A stretch of DNA of 64,000 nt from Sporocytophaga myxococcoides DSM 11118 (GTDB taxonomy: Bacteria; Bacteroidota; Bacteroidia; Cytophagales; Cytophagaceae). Both the position numbers and the translations under genes were made by a program. The stretch is taken from NCBI RefSeq assembly GCF_000426725.1, contig NZ_AUFX01000012.1, forward strand, positions 145,821 to 209,820, given 5' to 3'. Every line of letters begins with the position of its first letter. Position 1 is the first letter of the stretch. The notes beneath the pieces were generated by a model. The model was given only the letters and a program-made list of their open reading frames with translations, made no database searches and had not been told where the DNA came from. Below, in pieces: positions 35,650 through 45,080 of the stretch.

Positions 35650-36408
35650 ATGAGAAAAAAAATAGTTGCCGGAAACTGGAAAATGAATAAAACTTTAGAA
35701 GAGGGCTTGAAGCTAGCTTCTGAAGTTGTTAATATGGTTAAAGATGAAGTGAAATCTGATGCTGGCATTGTGTTATGCCCTCCTTTTATAGAGCTTCATG
35801 CAGTAAGCAAAATAGTTGAAGGAAGCAAGGTTAGTCTTGGTGCACAGAATTGCCATTCTAAAGCTTCCGGAGCATTTACTGGTGAAGTTTCAGTAGAAAT
35901 GTTGAAATCTGTGGGCACTGGATATGTGATCTTAGGACACAGCGAAAGAAGAGAATATTTTAATGAATCTAATCAGTTCTTGACTGAAAAAGTAAATATA
36001 TCTCTTCAGAATGGCCTTACTCCAATATTTTGCTGTGGTGAAACGTTAAGCCAAAGAGAAAAAGGTGTCCACCTGGATTTCGTTAAAAGCCAGCTAACAG
36101 AAAGTCTTTTCCATCTTCCGGAATCTGAATTTCTAAAAGTGGTTATTGCATACGAACCGATTTGGGCAATAGGCACAGGCGTTACAGCTACTACAGCTCA
36201 GGCTCAGGAAATGCATGCAATTATCAGAGATCATATCAAATCAAAATATGGAGCTAAAGTAGCAGATGCCACTACAATTCTATATGGTGGAAGCTGTAAA
36301 CCTGACAATGCCAAAGAATTGTTCGCATGTCCGGATGTTGACGGTGGATTGATAGGCGGAGCAAGTTTGAAAGCAAGAGATTTCGTTGATATTGTTAAAT
36401 CATTCTAA
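35650..36408 (+). CDS. tpiA: Triosephosphate isomerase
   Basis: Interconverts DHAP and glyceraldehyde 3-phosphate. 252 aa. The active-site residues are visible: Asn9 and Lys11 in VAGNWKMNK, His in GYVILGHSERREYF (about residue 97), the catalytic Glu in AYEPIWAIGTG (about 169), the phosphate loop YGGSCKPDN and the closing GGLIGGASLKARDF. It probably forms a single-gene transcript ended by a strong terminator. Confidence 0.97.
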   Translation: MRKKIVAGNWKMNKTLEEGLKLASEVVNMVKDEVKSDAGIVLCPPFIELHAVSKIVEGSKVSLGAQNCHSKASGAFTGEVSVEMLKSVGTGYVILGHSERREYFNESNQFLTEKVNISLQNGLTPIFCCGETLSQREKGVHLDFVKSQLTESLFHLPESEFLKVVIAYEPIWAIGTGVTATTAQAQEMHAIIRDHIKSKYGAKVADATTILYGGSCKPDNAKELFACPDVDGGLIGGASLKARDFVDIVKSF

Positions 36409-36418
36409 AACAATTAAT

Positions 36419-36484
36419 AAAAGGCTGGGTTGGTAGTATTCTCGGATTAAGAAGTCCGAATATTAGTAGTCCAGCCTTTTTAAA
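36419..36484 (+). terminator. Two-tier hairpin terminator after tpiA
   Basis: The outer stem AAAAGGCTGG (36419-36428) pairs with CCAGCCTTTT (36471-36480), followed by T. The unusually long loop itself contains an inner hairpin TCGGA (36442-36446) / TCCGA (36455-36459). Confidence 0.8.
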
Positions 36485-36518
36485 TAATTTAAATATTTAG
36501 TATTTTAAATAGTTTATT

Positions 36519-37346
36519 TTGGACTTTCTTCAAATAATAATTCCAGCGTCAGAGGAAATAAAGGAGATGCTGATTGCTGAACTCGATTTTTTGGGTTTTG
36601 ATTCCTTTCAGGAAACCGAAGAAGGAGTCGAAGCATATGTACAAGATGATCTTTTTCAAGAAGAACAATTGAAAGAGGTTTTATGCAGATATCAGGATTC
36701 TCCAGCTTATACAGTATCTAAACTTGAAAAAAAGAACTGGAATGAAGAATGGGAGAAAAACTTTGATCCGGTCAGAATTGAAGATCAGGTGCTCATCAGG
36801 GCATCATTTCATCACCCTGATAAGAATTTTCCGTATGAAATCCTGATCAATCCCAAAATGGCATTTGGTACAGGTCATCATGAAACTACCTCTTTAATGA
36901 TCAAAGCTCAATTAGGACTTGATCATCAGGGAAAAACGATACTGGATGCAGGTGCAGGAACTGGAGTATTGGGTATATTTGCCGGAATGCTTGGCGCAAA
37001 AGAAATTACAGCAACAGATATTGATGAGTGGGCATTTTCCAATATGATTGAAAATGCAGAAATCAATAATATACCTAATATGAAATGTTTGCAGGGAACT
37101 ATGGCAGAACTGAATCTTGCCAAAAATAAATATGAAATTATCCTGGCCAATATTAACAAGAACGTTTTGCTGGATGAAATCAAACTGTATGCATTGGCTT
37201 TAAATAAATCCGGATATCTGCTATTAAGCGGATTTTATACAGAAGATATTGAAGATATTAAATCAGAAGCATTAAACAGGGGCTTAAAATTCGAAAAGAG
37301 TTTTCAGAAAAATAACTGGGCATGCTTAATGTTTCAAAATTCCTGA
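36519..37346 (+). CDS. prmA: Ribosomal protein L11 methyltransferase
   Basis: Trimethylates ribosomal protein L11 using SAM. 275 aa, the shorter end of the family range. The PrmA pattern is clear: W-N-E-E-W-E-K-N-F-D-P-V-R, NPKMAFGTGHHETTSLM, then motif I LDAGAGTGVLGIFAGMLGA, ATDIDEWAFSNMIENAEIN, IILANINKNVLLD (the N-I-x-x-x-x-L substrate motif) and YLLLSGFYTEDIEDI. Start: TTG at 36519 gives MDFLQIIIPASEE, the proper N-terminus; no usable ATG is close. The next gene's likely start lies 11 bp beyond the stop. Confidence 0.92.
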   Translation: MDFLQIIIPASEEIKEMLIAELDFLGFDSFQETEEGVEAYVQDDLFQEEQLKEVLCRYQDSPAYTVSKLEKKNWNEEWEKNFDPVRIEDQVLIRASFHHPDKNFPYEILINPKMAFGTGHHETTSLMIKAQLGLDHQGKTILDAGAGTGVLGIFAGMLGAKEITATDIDEWAFSNMIENAEINNIPNMKCLQGTMAELNLAKNKYEIILANINKNVLLDEIKLYALALNKSGYLLLSGFYTEDIEDIKSEALNRGLKFEKSFQKNNWACLMFQNS

Positions 37347-37357
37347 GAGAAATTACC

Positions 37358-40300
37358 ATGATGAGGCTTAAATTTTACCTTATTTTTTTAATTGTTGCGC
37401 TTCCTCTTTTTTGCAGGGCGCAGTATAAACTTGCATCTGATCCTGCACAATTTGTAGTGGACGTGAGTACAATGCTCAATACTACCAACAATCAGAGTGC
37501 TGTACTTGTAGCCTCAAATTTTAACTCTTCATGGTCAGGATTTTCGGAAGATCAGAAGAAAAAAATTATAGAAACCTGCCAGAAAATGTTGAAATCCAAA
37601 AAATTAAGGACAAATCCTAATTTTTCGGATTTCTTTGCGACTTTGGTCGCATCCAAAAATGCAAATCTCTCTGCTTCCAATCTTGATACACTTTTAGCAA
37701 TCACTCAGTATGCCGTAGAAAAATATGATGGACAGAAATTAAATACATATTTTTCTACAATAAGATTGGTTGTGGAAAAGGGAATGGTTTATTCTTCCGG
37801 ATATAACAGACTTTATTTTAAAGGAGGGTCCTATAACTTTAGAATGGTAAAAGCGAAGGAGGAAGCTTCTGTAATAGATCAATTTGACCAGCAACTTGCA
37901 AAAGAAGATCAGCAGGACCAGTCCCAAACCCAAACAGCCGACGAGGGCTGGGGCAATGCCAAGGACATGGATAAGAAGAAAAATGAGTTTTTTAGTGATT
38001 GGGATAATCCGCAAGCAGAAGAAAATAGTTGGGGAACGATGGAGGAAAACCAGCCCAAGCAGGAAGAACAAAATATCTATAATATTGGCTATGTTCCCGC
38101 ACCACAACCGCCGATAGATGGAGCTGTCATCGAATTTAAAGATGTTGAATTTACATTTGTGACAGCCTCCGATAGCACGTCGCTTAAAGGTACAAGCGGA
38201 AGCCTTATGCTGAAAAATAATCTATTTGTTGGTAAAGGTGGAAAATTTGACTGGACTATGGCTGGTTTTGGACCAGATGAAATAACTGCTGAATTAAAAG
38301 ATTACAACTTTCCTGTTAAATCTACCAAGTTAGTTTGTGAGAGCGCCGTTCTGACTTATCCTGCCAAAACAGATGCTAAGGTTGAAGGTATTTTTGAGTT
38401 CAACAGTAAAAAGCACAAGAACTTTGAAGATTGTCAATATCCAAGATTCAAATCATATGAAAGTAATATTGACATCAAAGGACTGGGTGAAAATATAAAG
38501 TATCATGGCGGTTTGTCTCTTGCCGGGAGAAGAATGTATAGCTCCTCTGTTGACGAAGGAACAGCATCTATAGAAATTCTTCATGAGGGGAAAACTAAGA
38601 TCAAATCCGTCTCTCCTAGATTTACAATGACAGATTCTACGATCACCTCAGATGTTTCTGGTATTGTCTTGTATCAGACTGAAACAGACTCAATCTTTCA
38701 CCCGGGTGGTAGTTTAAAATATAATAAAAACAGCGCAACTGTTCGTATCACAAAGCCAAATGGTTATAGGCATTCTCCTTTTCTTGACAGTTACCACAAA
38801 ATAGAAATTGTAGCTGATGCACTTTCCTGGAACCTTGCAGGATCTCAAATTGATTTTAATATCACTAACGGAAGAGATCAGATCCCTGCACTATTTGAAT
38901 CGGAGGAATATTTTAGTGGAGACAAATATTCAGGAATGCAGGGGATGTACAAATTTCATCCTCTTCAAATGATCGTGGCTCATGCAGACAAAACAAAGTC
39001 TGACGTGATGTTTGCGGAGGACGTTGCAAAGGCTTATAAAATTGAACCGCTTACTGTAAGAGGAGCAATGGTTCAGTTAATGAAAACCGGATTTATTGAC
39101 TATAGTGTGAAATCTGGTGAAATCAAATTGAGAAGAAAAGCCAGGCACTATGTACTTTCGCGCAGAGACAAAAAGGATTATGATAACATTACCTTCGTTT
39201 CCATCAGCCCGGGTGGTGCGAATGCTACTTTGGACCTTAGTACTAATGAACTCCTAGTAAGAGGGGTGGATAAAATTTATATCAGTGACTCACTTAATGT
39301 AAACTTTGTTCCTGACAAAAGGGAGCTCAAAATTTTGAAAAACCGTGACTTCTCTTTCCACGGAAAAATAAATACACAGAATTTTCAGTTCATTGGAAAT
39401 GATTTCAACTTTGTTTATGACAGCTTCCTGGTACACTTAAAAACAATTGACCAGATAAGACTTGCTGTGGAATCTAAAGAAAAGACAGAAAAGGGAAAGG
39501 CAAGAGTCCTTGGCAATGAATTGAGGTATTCATCCGGAACACTTTATATCAATAAGCCAGATAATAAATCAGGAAGAAAGAGAATTCCGGCTTACCCTAT
39601 TTTTGATGCAACATCTGGCGCAACCGTGTTTTTTGATAAACCAACAATAGCCAACGGTGCTTACGATACCACTATTAAGTTTAAAATCCCACCATTTAAA
39701 ATCGACAGCTTAAGTAGTGATGACCCCCAGGCCATTGGTTTTGATGGAAGTTTTGAAACCGGTGGAATTTTCCCTGAGTTTAAAGAAAAACTCATTGTAA
39801 TGCCTGATTATTCCCTGGGTTTTGTTCACGAAGTTCCCAAAAATGGTTATCAGCTGTATACCGGAACAGGAACATACTACAACAAAATATCTCTTGATAA
39901 TAAAGGTATTCGTGGAGAGGGAGATATTAACTATTTAAATGCGGTTCTAAAATCAAAGGACTTTGCATTTTTCAAAGACTCGGTGCTCACAGAGGGAACA
40001 TCAGTCGTCAATAAAGAAGGTACCTGCGCTCAGGCTTCATCTCAGGATGTTCATTACCCTGACATGATGGTCAATGATTACAGACTTAAATGGTTGCCAA
40101 AGGCAGACAGTATGTTCATATCTAATGCAAAAGAGCCTATCAAATTTTATAAAAGCACAGGAGATATGCATGGTACTGCCATTCTTACTAAGAATGGGAT
40201 GTTTGGAAAAGGAGTGCTTATCACCAGAGGTTCGGAATCTGAATCACCTAAATTCCATTTTGAGCAAACTAGATTTGCAGCTAGAGAGACACTTTTCAAA

Positions 40301-42412
40301 GTTAAATCTGATAACCCTGATAAAGCTGCATTGAAATGTGAACAGGTAAAACTGAATTTCGATCTTGATCAAAGCATTGCTCAATTTAGTCCTGAGCAAC
40401 AGGGTTTTGCTAGTAATGAATTTCCATATGCTCAGTATAAGACTTCTCTTGATGAAGGTACTTGGGATCTGAAAAAGAAAAAGATCTTCATGAAAATGCC
40501 GGAAGGAGGAAACATTAATAAATCATATTTCTACTCTACAAGGCCAGATCAGGATAGCTTGGTGTTTAATGCCACCGATGCAGTTTATGACATGGAAAAA
40601 CTAACACTTAACGTTTACGGAATTCCTTATATTAAAGTAGCAGACGGGCTTGTGTATCCAGATAGCAGTAAGGTAATAGTGGAGGAGAATGCGGTTATGC
40701 GTACATTAAAAAACGCAAGGATAGTACTTGATTCCGTTACCAAATATCACAATTTGTATGATGGTATTATTGACATTGAGGGTAGAAAGAAATTCGCAGG
40801 AGAGGCAACTTACCAATATGTTAACCTGGGTGCAGACACCCTTTCATTCAAATTCCAGGATTTCAGACTCGTGGAATCCGAGAAGAAGAAAGAAGGAGCA
40901 CATACGGTGGCAATGGGTGCTATCAGGGAAGAAGACAGCTTGGAAGTGGCACCAAAAATACTTTATAAAGGTAAAGTCACCCTTTTTGCAGAAAAGAAAT
41001 TCCTTGCCTTTGATGGTTTCCTGAAGCTGGATCTTAAAGGAGCACTGAGCTATTCTCAATGGCTGAAGTATAATAATGACGGGTCTAATGCAGACGTTGT
41101 AATTAATGTGGACAATGCTGTTGCTGGAAATGGAACACCATTAACAACAGGTATGTACTTTGACACCAGATCCAACGAGATGTATACTACATTTATCTCA
41201 CAAAAGAGAAATCAGCTGGATCATGATATCTTCAGCACCAAGGGAGTACTTGAGTATATTGCACAAAAAGGATTGTTCCGTGTAGGACTTCCGGATAGAC
41301 TTTCTGGCAAAACAAAACAGGGTAGCATTTTCTCATATGATGATGCTAATTCCACTTCAGAATTTTCAGGAAGATTTAATCTTCTTAAAGAAAATAAGAA
41401 TATTACCCTGGATGCAGCAGGTTTTGGAAAATCAGATCTTACAAATTTTAAAAATGAATTCAATACAATATTGTCATTCAATTTTAAGGTTAATTCTTCT
41501 GTGCTAACAGCTGTTGGTAAAAATATGAAGACAATGTCCGCTGCTTTCCCATTAGATACTTCTGAGACATCGGAAAAAATATTTGCAAGAGACACTGTTT
41601 TGGTTTACAAGCTTGCAGAACTAATAGGAAATTCCGGAGCAGAAAAGTATAAAAGTCAAAAATCTCTTGGGTACGCACCACTGGCAATGATTGACAGCGA
41701 TTTTGGGAAAAATGTGGTGTTCTCTGATGTAAATCTGAAATGGTCTACAGAGTATAAAGCGTTTTATAGTGTAGGTACCATATATGTGTCAAATATTTTA
41801 AAAGATGATATAAATAAGGCAATGCCTGGGCATATCGAGATTAAGAAGACGCCTAAAGGAGATGTGATAAATATCTATCTCGAAGCAGGTCCTCATTCCT
41901 GGTATTACATTACTTATGATGACAACAGGTTTGCAGTGACATCTTCCAATGATGAAGTAAATTCAATATTAGCCGGAAAATCAAAAGGTGAAATGGCTGA
42001 TCGTTCAAAATTCTTCTATGTCAAAGCTGAACCAGTTGAAAAAACCAGGTTTGTGACAATGTTTAAGGAAAGATATCTTGGAATTCAGGAAGACTTGAAC
42101 GAATCTATTCCAGAAAGTCAGGAATACGAGCAGGAGGAGGCTCCTCAAGAGGAAGTACAGGAAGAAGCTCCGGCAGAGGAAACCCCCGCTGTAGGAGAGG
42201 AACCTGCAGAAGAATCTCCAGCGAAGAAATCTAAACCTGCTAAAAAAGGTAAAGAAGACACCAAGAGCTATGATAAATATAAACTTCCAGATCAGAATCT
42301 TGACCAGGGAGAAGAGGCTCCTGCAGGAGGAGATAAGCCAGATCCTTCAATGGAGGACAGAAAAAAACAGCAACAGGATCAACAAAAGATGAAAAACTTA
42401 TTCGGAAATTAA
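37358..42412 (+). CDS. Very large secreted protein of unknown function
   Basis: About 1684 aa. The frame is open back to 37322, but ATGs at 37358 and 37361 stand just before a good signal peptide (MRLKFYLIFLIVALPLFCRAQ), so the start is one of these; the longer form would overlap prmA. The mature part begins with about 150 alpha-type residues, then an acidic Gln/Glu/Asp-rich linker (about 190-250). Then come some 1250 residues of short beta-strand repeats (patterns such as D-x-x-I-K-G-x-G-x-x-I-x-Y) with no enzyme motif. It ends in a low-complexity EEAPQEE/PAEE/KKSKPAKK tail (about 1590-1680). The long beta-rich body resembles AsmA/OstA-type scaffold proteins only in style. It could have an envelope-assembly or surface role; I cannot name a family. 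Confidence 0.75.
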   Translation: MMRLKFYLIFLIVALPLFCRAQYKLASDPAQFVVDVSTMLNTTNNQSAVLVASNFNSSWSGFSEDQKKKIIETCQKMLKSKKLRTNPNFSDFFATLVASKNANLSASNLDTLLAITQYAVEKYDGQKLNTYFSTIRLVVEKGMVYSSGYNRLYFKGGSYNFRMVKAKEEASVIDQFDQQLAKEDQQDQSQTQTADEGWGNAKDMDKKKNEFFSDWDNPQAEENSWGTMEENQPKQEEQNIYNIGYVPAPQPPIDGAVIEFKDVEFTFVTASDSTSLKGTSGSLMLKNNLFVGKGGKFDWTMAGFGPDEITAELKDYNFPVKSTKLVCESAVLTYPAKTDAKVEGIFEFNSKKHKNFEDCQYPRFKSYESNIDIKGLGENIKYHGGLSLAGRRMYSSSVDEGTASIEILHEGKTKIKSVSPRFTMTDSTITSDVSGIVLYQTETDSIFHPGGSLKYNKNSATVRITKPNGYRHSPFLDSYHKIEIVADALSWNLAGSQIDFNITNGRDQIPALFESEEYFSGDKYSGMQGMYKFHPLQMIVAHADKTKSDVMFAEDVAKAYKIEPLTVRGAMVQLMKTGFIDYSVKSGEIKLRRKARHYVLSRRDKKDYDNITFVSISPGGANATLDLSTNELLVRGVDKIYISDSLNVNFVPDKRELKILKNRDFSFHGKINTQNFQFIGNDFNFVYDSFLVHLKTIDQIRLAVESKEKTEKGKARVLGNELRYSSGTLYINKPDNKSGRKRIPAYPIFDATSGATVFFDKPTIANGAYDTTIKFKIPPFKIDSLSSDDPQAIGFDGSFETGGIFPEFKEKLIVMPDYSLGFVHEVPKNGYQLYTGTGTYYNKISLDNKGIRGEGDINYLNAVLKSKDFAFFKDSVLTEGTSVVNKEGTCAQASSQDVHYPDMMVNDYRLKWLPKADSMFISNAKEPIKFYKSTGDMHGTAILTKNGMFGKGVLITRGSESESPKFHFEQTRFAARETLFKVKSDNPDKAALKCEQVKLNFDLDQSIAQFSPEQQGFASNEFPYAQYKTSLDEGTWDLKKKKIFMKMPEGGNINKSYFYSTRPDQDSLVFNATDAVYDMEKLTLNVYGIPYIKVADGLVYPDSSKVIVEENAVMRTLKNARIVLDSVTKYHNLYDGIIDIEGRKKFAGEATYQYVNLGADTLSFKFQDFRLVESEKKKEGAHTVAMGAIREEDSLEVAPKILYKGKVTLFAEKKFLAFDGFLKLDLKGALSYSQWLKYNNDGSNADVVINVDNAVAGNGTPLTTGMYFDTRSNEMYTTFISQKRNQLDHDIFSTKGVLEYIAQKGLFRVGLPDRLSGKTKQGSIFSYDDANSTSEFSGRFNLLKENKNITLDAAGFGKSDLTNFKNEFNTILSFNFKVNSSVLTAVGKNMKTMSAAFPLDTSETSEKIFARDTVLVYKLAELIGNSGAEKYKSQKSLGYAPLAMIDSDFGKNVVFSDVNLKWSTEYKAFYSVGTIYVSNILKDDINKAMPGHIEIKKTPKGDVINIYLEAGPHSWYYITYDDNRFAVTSSNDEVNSILAGKSKGEMADRSKFFYVKAEPVEKTRFVTMFKERYLGIQEDLNESIPESQEYEQEEAPQEEVQEEAPAEETPAVGEEPAEESPAKKSKPAKKGKEDTKSYDKYKLPDQNLDQGEEAPAGGDKPDPSMEDRKKQQQDQQKMKNLFGN

Positions 42413-42450
42413 CATCTCTGGAATTTTCCTTTGAAGATTTTGGTTTGGAC

Positions 42451-42495
42451 AAAAGAGATTAAAAATCAATATTGGTTTTTAATCTCTTTTGTTTT
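42451..42495 (+). terminator. Terminator after the giant secreted-protein gene
   Basis: AAAAGAGATTAAAAA (42451-42465) is perfectly complementary to TTTTTAATCTCTTTT (42476-42490), with a 10-nt loop and a T-rich tail (GTTTT). Confidence 0.85.
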
Positions 42496-42518
42496 ATTGA
42501 TCAAATTTGGTATTTTTC
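42488..42518 (+). promoter_or_regulatory. Candidate promoter of plsY, overlapping the preceding terminator
   Basis: TTTG (42488-42491), 19 nt, TATTTTTC (42511-42518): one mismatch to the TAnnTTTG box, ending 41 nt before the ATG. The TTTG is the last part of the terminator stem. Confidence 0.5.
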
Positions 42519-42559
42519 AAAAATTAACAATTTGTTAAGATTACACGTAAATAAGAAAC

Positions 42560-43201
42560 ATGAGCATATTATTTATAACAATCGGAATTGTTTTTGCCTA
42601 CCTGATAGGGTCACTTCCTACAGCAATATGGTATGGTAAAGCTTTCTTTGGTCTGGATGTGAGGGATTTCGGAAGCGGAAACGCAGGAGCAACAAATACG
42701 TTCAGGGTAATGGGGAAAAGAGCTGGCATTATTGTTATGCTGGTGGATATATTAAAAGGATGGACTGCAACCAACAGTGCATTTTTTCTTGCATATTATA
42801 ATTTGATCGATCATCAGGACCTTGTCTTATACAAGCTTTTTTTCGGATTGGCGGCAGTGGCAGGACATATTTTTCCTGTTTATGAAAGATTTAAAGGAGG
42901 AAAAGGTGTTGCGACGCTTTTGGGAATGATATTATCTATACAATCTGAAGCTGCTCTTCTTTGCATTTTGGTATTTCTGGTTGTATTTCTGATATTTAAA
43001 TACGTATCTCTTGGCTCTATGACCTCGGCATTGGCATTCCCTATTTTGTTATGCCTTCCAAGGTTTAGCCCAAATCAGCCCATTGTAGTACTTTTTGCTT
43101 TTGCAATTTTTGCTTTGGTTGTTATCACTCACCAGAAAAATATTGTCCGTCTTCTTCACGGTGAGGAGAATAAAGCAAAAATCAGAATCAGAAGGCGTTA
43201 A
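42560..43201 (+). CDS. plsY: Acyl-phosphate:glycerol-3-phosphate acyltransferase PlsY
   Basis: Inner-membrane enzyme that acylates glycerol 3-phosphate from acyl phosphate, starting phospholipid synthesis. 213 aa, five to seven helices. The PlsY motifs are present: AYLIGSLPTAIW (G-S-x-P), DVRDFGSGNAGATNTFRVMGK (G-S-G-N-x-G-A-T-N), and FPVYERFKGGKGVATLLG (K-G-G-K-G-V-A). The C-terminus is basic and Arg-rich. The partner PlsX is not in the window. Confidence 0.95.
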   Translation: MSILFITIGIVFAYLIGSLPTAIWYGKAFFGLDVRDFGSGNAGATNTFRVMGKRAGIIVMLVDILKGWTATNSAFFLAYYNLIDHQDLVLYKLFFGLAAVAGHIFPVYERFKGGKGVATLLGMILSIQSEAALLCILVFLVVFLIFKYVSLGSMTSALAFPILLCLPRFSPNQPIVVLFAFAIFALVVITHQKNIVRLLHGEENKAKIRIRRR

Positions 43202-43206
43202 AATTA

Positions 43207-44289
43207 TTATGGGGCCAAATAAATGGCCCCCCCACAATTATCCTTCATAGAGCCTGTTACTGAGCTCAAACTGTTCACTTCATTTCTCCATCTCAGGGTT
43301 CCTAAAAAGGCAAATATTAAAGCCTCTTTGAATGAGACTATTTTAGGTTCAGGAACAATAAATTCAATTCCATTTCCAGACTTTTCCTGAAAAAGCTCAA
43401 CAAGGAATTCATTAAAAGCTCCCCCTCCGGTAATTAGAACCTTGTTATTTTCTGAAATTTTATTCTTTTTAATAATGTCGGTTACTTTTTCTGCAATATG
43501 ATGGCAAAAGGTGTTTAGCAAATTTTCAATGCTGTCTTTTGTGTTTTCTATCAAAGGAATAAAAAGATTGTCAACATGTTCTTTTCCAAGGGATTTTGGA
43601 ATAGGTTGAGAATAGTAATCAATTTCGGAAAGAGCTTCCAGAAGTTTCTTGTTGGCGGTACCTGCCCTAGCCAAAGCTCCTCCTTTATCAAATAAAAGCC
43701 GCTTATGTGCTGCCAATAAATTTAAGACCATATTTGCAGGGCAGATATCAAAGGCGATTCTTTTGCCAGAATTGTCGTCGTAGGAGATATTTGCAATGCC
43801 ACCAAGATTCAGACAAAAGTCAAATTCTTTAAATAATAATTTATCTCCAATCGGAACTAAAGGCGCTCCCTGCCCCCTGAGCGCTACATCCAATGATCTG
43901 AAATCACAGACTACAGGAAGATTGCTTGCCGCCGCAACTGCAGCGCCATTTCCAATCTGAGTGGTAAATCTATTTTCTGGCTGATGAAAAATTGTATGGC
44001 CGTGGGAAGAAATAAAATCAACAGATAGATTTATTTTATTAAGAAAGTTTTTTACTGCATCTCCCTGAAAATATCCAAATTCAAAATCCAGCCTGGCAAG
44101 ACTTTCTGCAGAGCCTTTCATCACATTTTTCAAATTGTTTCTGCGTGCTTCGTCATATTCGAAAGTTATAGCTTCCAGTATTTCATAGCTCCATTTATTC
44201 TCTTTAAGTTCAAATTTACAAACGGCGATATCCAGTCCGTCGAGAGATGTTCCGGACATGAGTCCTGCAACGATATAGGTATTTTTCAT
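43207..44289 (-). CDS. anmK: Anhydro-N-acetylmuramic acid kinase
   Basis: Hydrolyses the 1,6-anhydro bond and phosphorylates anhydro-MurNAc to MurNAc-6-phosphate during peptidoglycan recycling. 360 aa. MSGTSLDGLDIAVC (residues 10-23), SSHGHTIFHQP, QIGNGAAVAAASNLPVVCDFRS, LNLGGIANISY and ITGGGAFNEFLVEL form the AnmK set. The product is the substrate of MurQ, encoded 5.7 kb away on the same strand (not the same operon). A GGGGCCA/TGGCCCC hairpin lies in the last codons. Confidence 0.95.
   Translation of the reverse strand: MKNTYIVAGLMSGTSLDGLDIAVCKFELKENKWSYEILEAITFEYDEARRNNLKNVMKGSAESLARLDFEFGYFQGDAVKNFLNKINLSVDFISSHGHTIFHQPENRFTTQIGNGAAVAAASNLPVVCDFRSLDVALRGQGAPLVPIGDKLLFKEFDFCLNLGGIANISYDDNSGKRIAFDICPANMVLNLLAAHKRLLFDKGGALARAGTANKKLLEALSEIDYYSQPIPKSLGKEHVDNLFIPLIENTKDSIENLLNTFCHHIAEKVTDIIKKNKISENNKVLITGGGAFNEFLVELFQEKSGNGIEFIVPEPKIVSFKEALIFAFLGTLRWRNEVNSLSSVTGSMKDNCGGAIYLAP
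43211..43230. terminator. Short GC hairpin at the plsY-anmK junction
   Basis: GGGGCCA (43211-43217) pairs with TGGCCCC (43224-43230), six-base loop. It sits between two convergent genes, inside the last codons of anmK. There is no true T-run on the plus strand; on the minus strand ATAATAATTTT follows. A weak terminator is possible. Confidence 0.35.
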
Positions 44290-44357
44290 GATTTAAACTT
44301 CAAACAAATGGGATAAAATGAAACAGCTTCGCAAATTTTATTATTATTTTTGAATTT

Positions 44358-45080
44358 ATGAACCTGGTTATTGATTCTGGCAATACATTAATAAAACTCG
44401 GATTATTTGAAAATGGTATTCTTGAAAAAGTTTTTACTACGAATGATTATAATCAACTGGCAAGAATAATTTCGGGATTTGATATAGAAAGATCAATTAT
44501 AAGTAGTGTAAGGAAAGATCAGGACATAATTAAAGAGAAAATTTCATTTAAAGTAAATCCTCTTTTGCTAAGTTCCGAACTTCAGTTCCCTTTTAAAAAT
44601 AATTATGAAACTCCTCAAACTCTTGGACCTGATAGAATTGCGGGCATTGCAGGAGCTTATCATCTATATCCCGGAAAATCCAATCTGGTTATTGATGCTG
44701 GCACTTGTATTACCTATGATTTTATTGATAGAGAAAAAAATTATTATGGAGGAGCAATTTCTCCTGGAATATCCATACGATTTAAGGCGTTAAATACGTT
44801 TACAGCAGGCTTACCCCTGGTAGAGAAAGAAGAAAATATTTCCTTTATCGGAAAAAGTTCAAAGGGATCTATTCTGAGTGGAGTTTTAAATGGCGCTACT
44901 GCCGAAATTCAAGGCATGATTGGGGAGTTTAAAAAAAATGATCAGGAATTGAATGTAATAATGTGTGGTGGTGATGCAAGATTTTTTGAAAGAAGATTAA
45001 AAGAAGCCATCTTTGTGGTTCCCGATTTGGTTTTAATTGGGTTAAATAGCATTTTGGAATATAATGAGAGATTTTTATAG
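44358..45080 (+). CDS. coaX: Type III pantothenate kinase
   Basis: Phosphorylates pantothenate, the first step of coenzyme A synthesis. 240 aa. Seen: LVIDSGNTLIKLGLFENG (D-x-G-N-T phosphate-1 motif), TLGPDRIAGIAGAYHL (G-P-D-R-I), VIDAGTCITYDFID (D-A-G-T-x-x-T), GGAISPGISIRFKALNTFTAGLP, GVLNGATAEIQGMI and MCGGDARFF. Its stop overlaps the start of the outer-membrane protein gene by 17 bp, so it heads the coaX-OMP-lptC-small protein run. Confidence 0.95.
   Translation: MNLVIDSGNTLIKLGLFENGILEKVFTTNDYNQLARIISGFDIERSIISSVRKDQDIIKEKISFKVNPLLLSSELQFPFKNNYETPQTLGPDRIAGIAGAYHLYPGKSNLVIDAGTCITYDFIDREKNYYGGAISPGISIRFKALNTFTAGLPLVEKEENISFIGKSSKGSILSGVLNGATAEIQGMIGEFKKNDQELNVIMCGGDARFFERRLKEAIFVVPDLVLIGLNSILEYNERFL

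Noticed and set aside
37739..38107. 122-aa minus-strand frame inside the giant secreted-protein gene
   Set aside because: It mirrors the acidic low-complexity linker of the real gene; it is a shadow frame.
44345..44352. TATTTTTG box only 5 nt before the coaX ATG
   Set aside because: It would imply a leaderless message, and no TTTG lies at the right distance upstream, so it is probably chance in a T-rich region.
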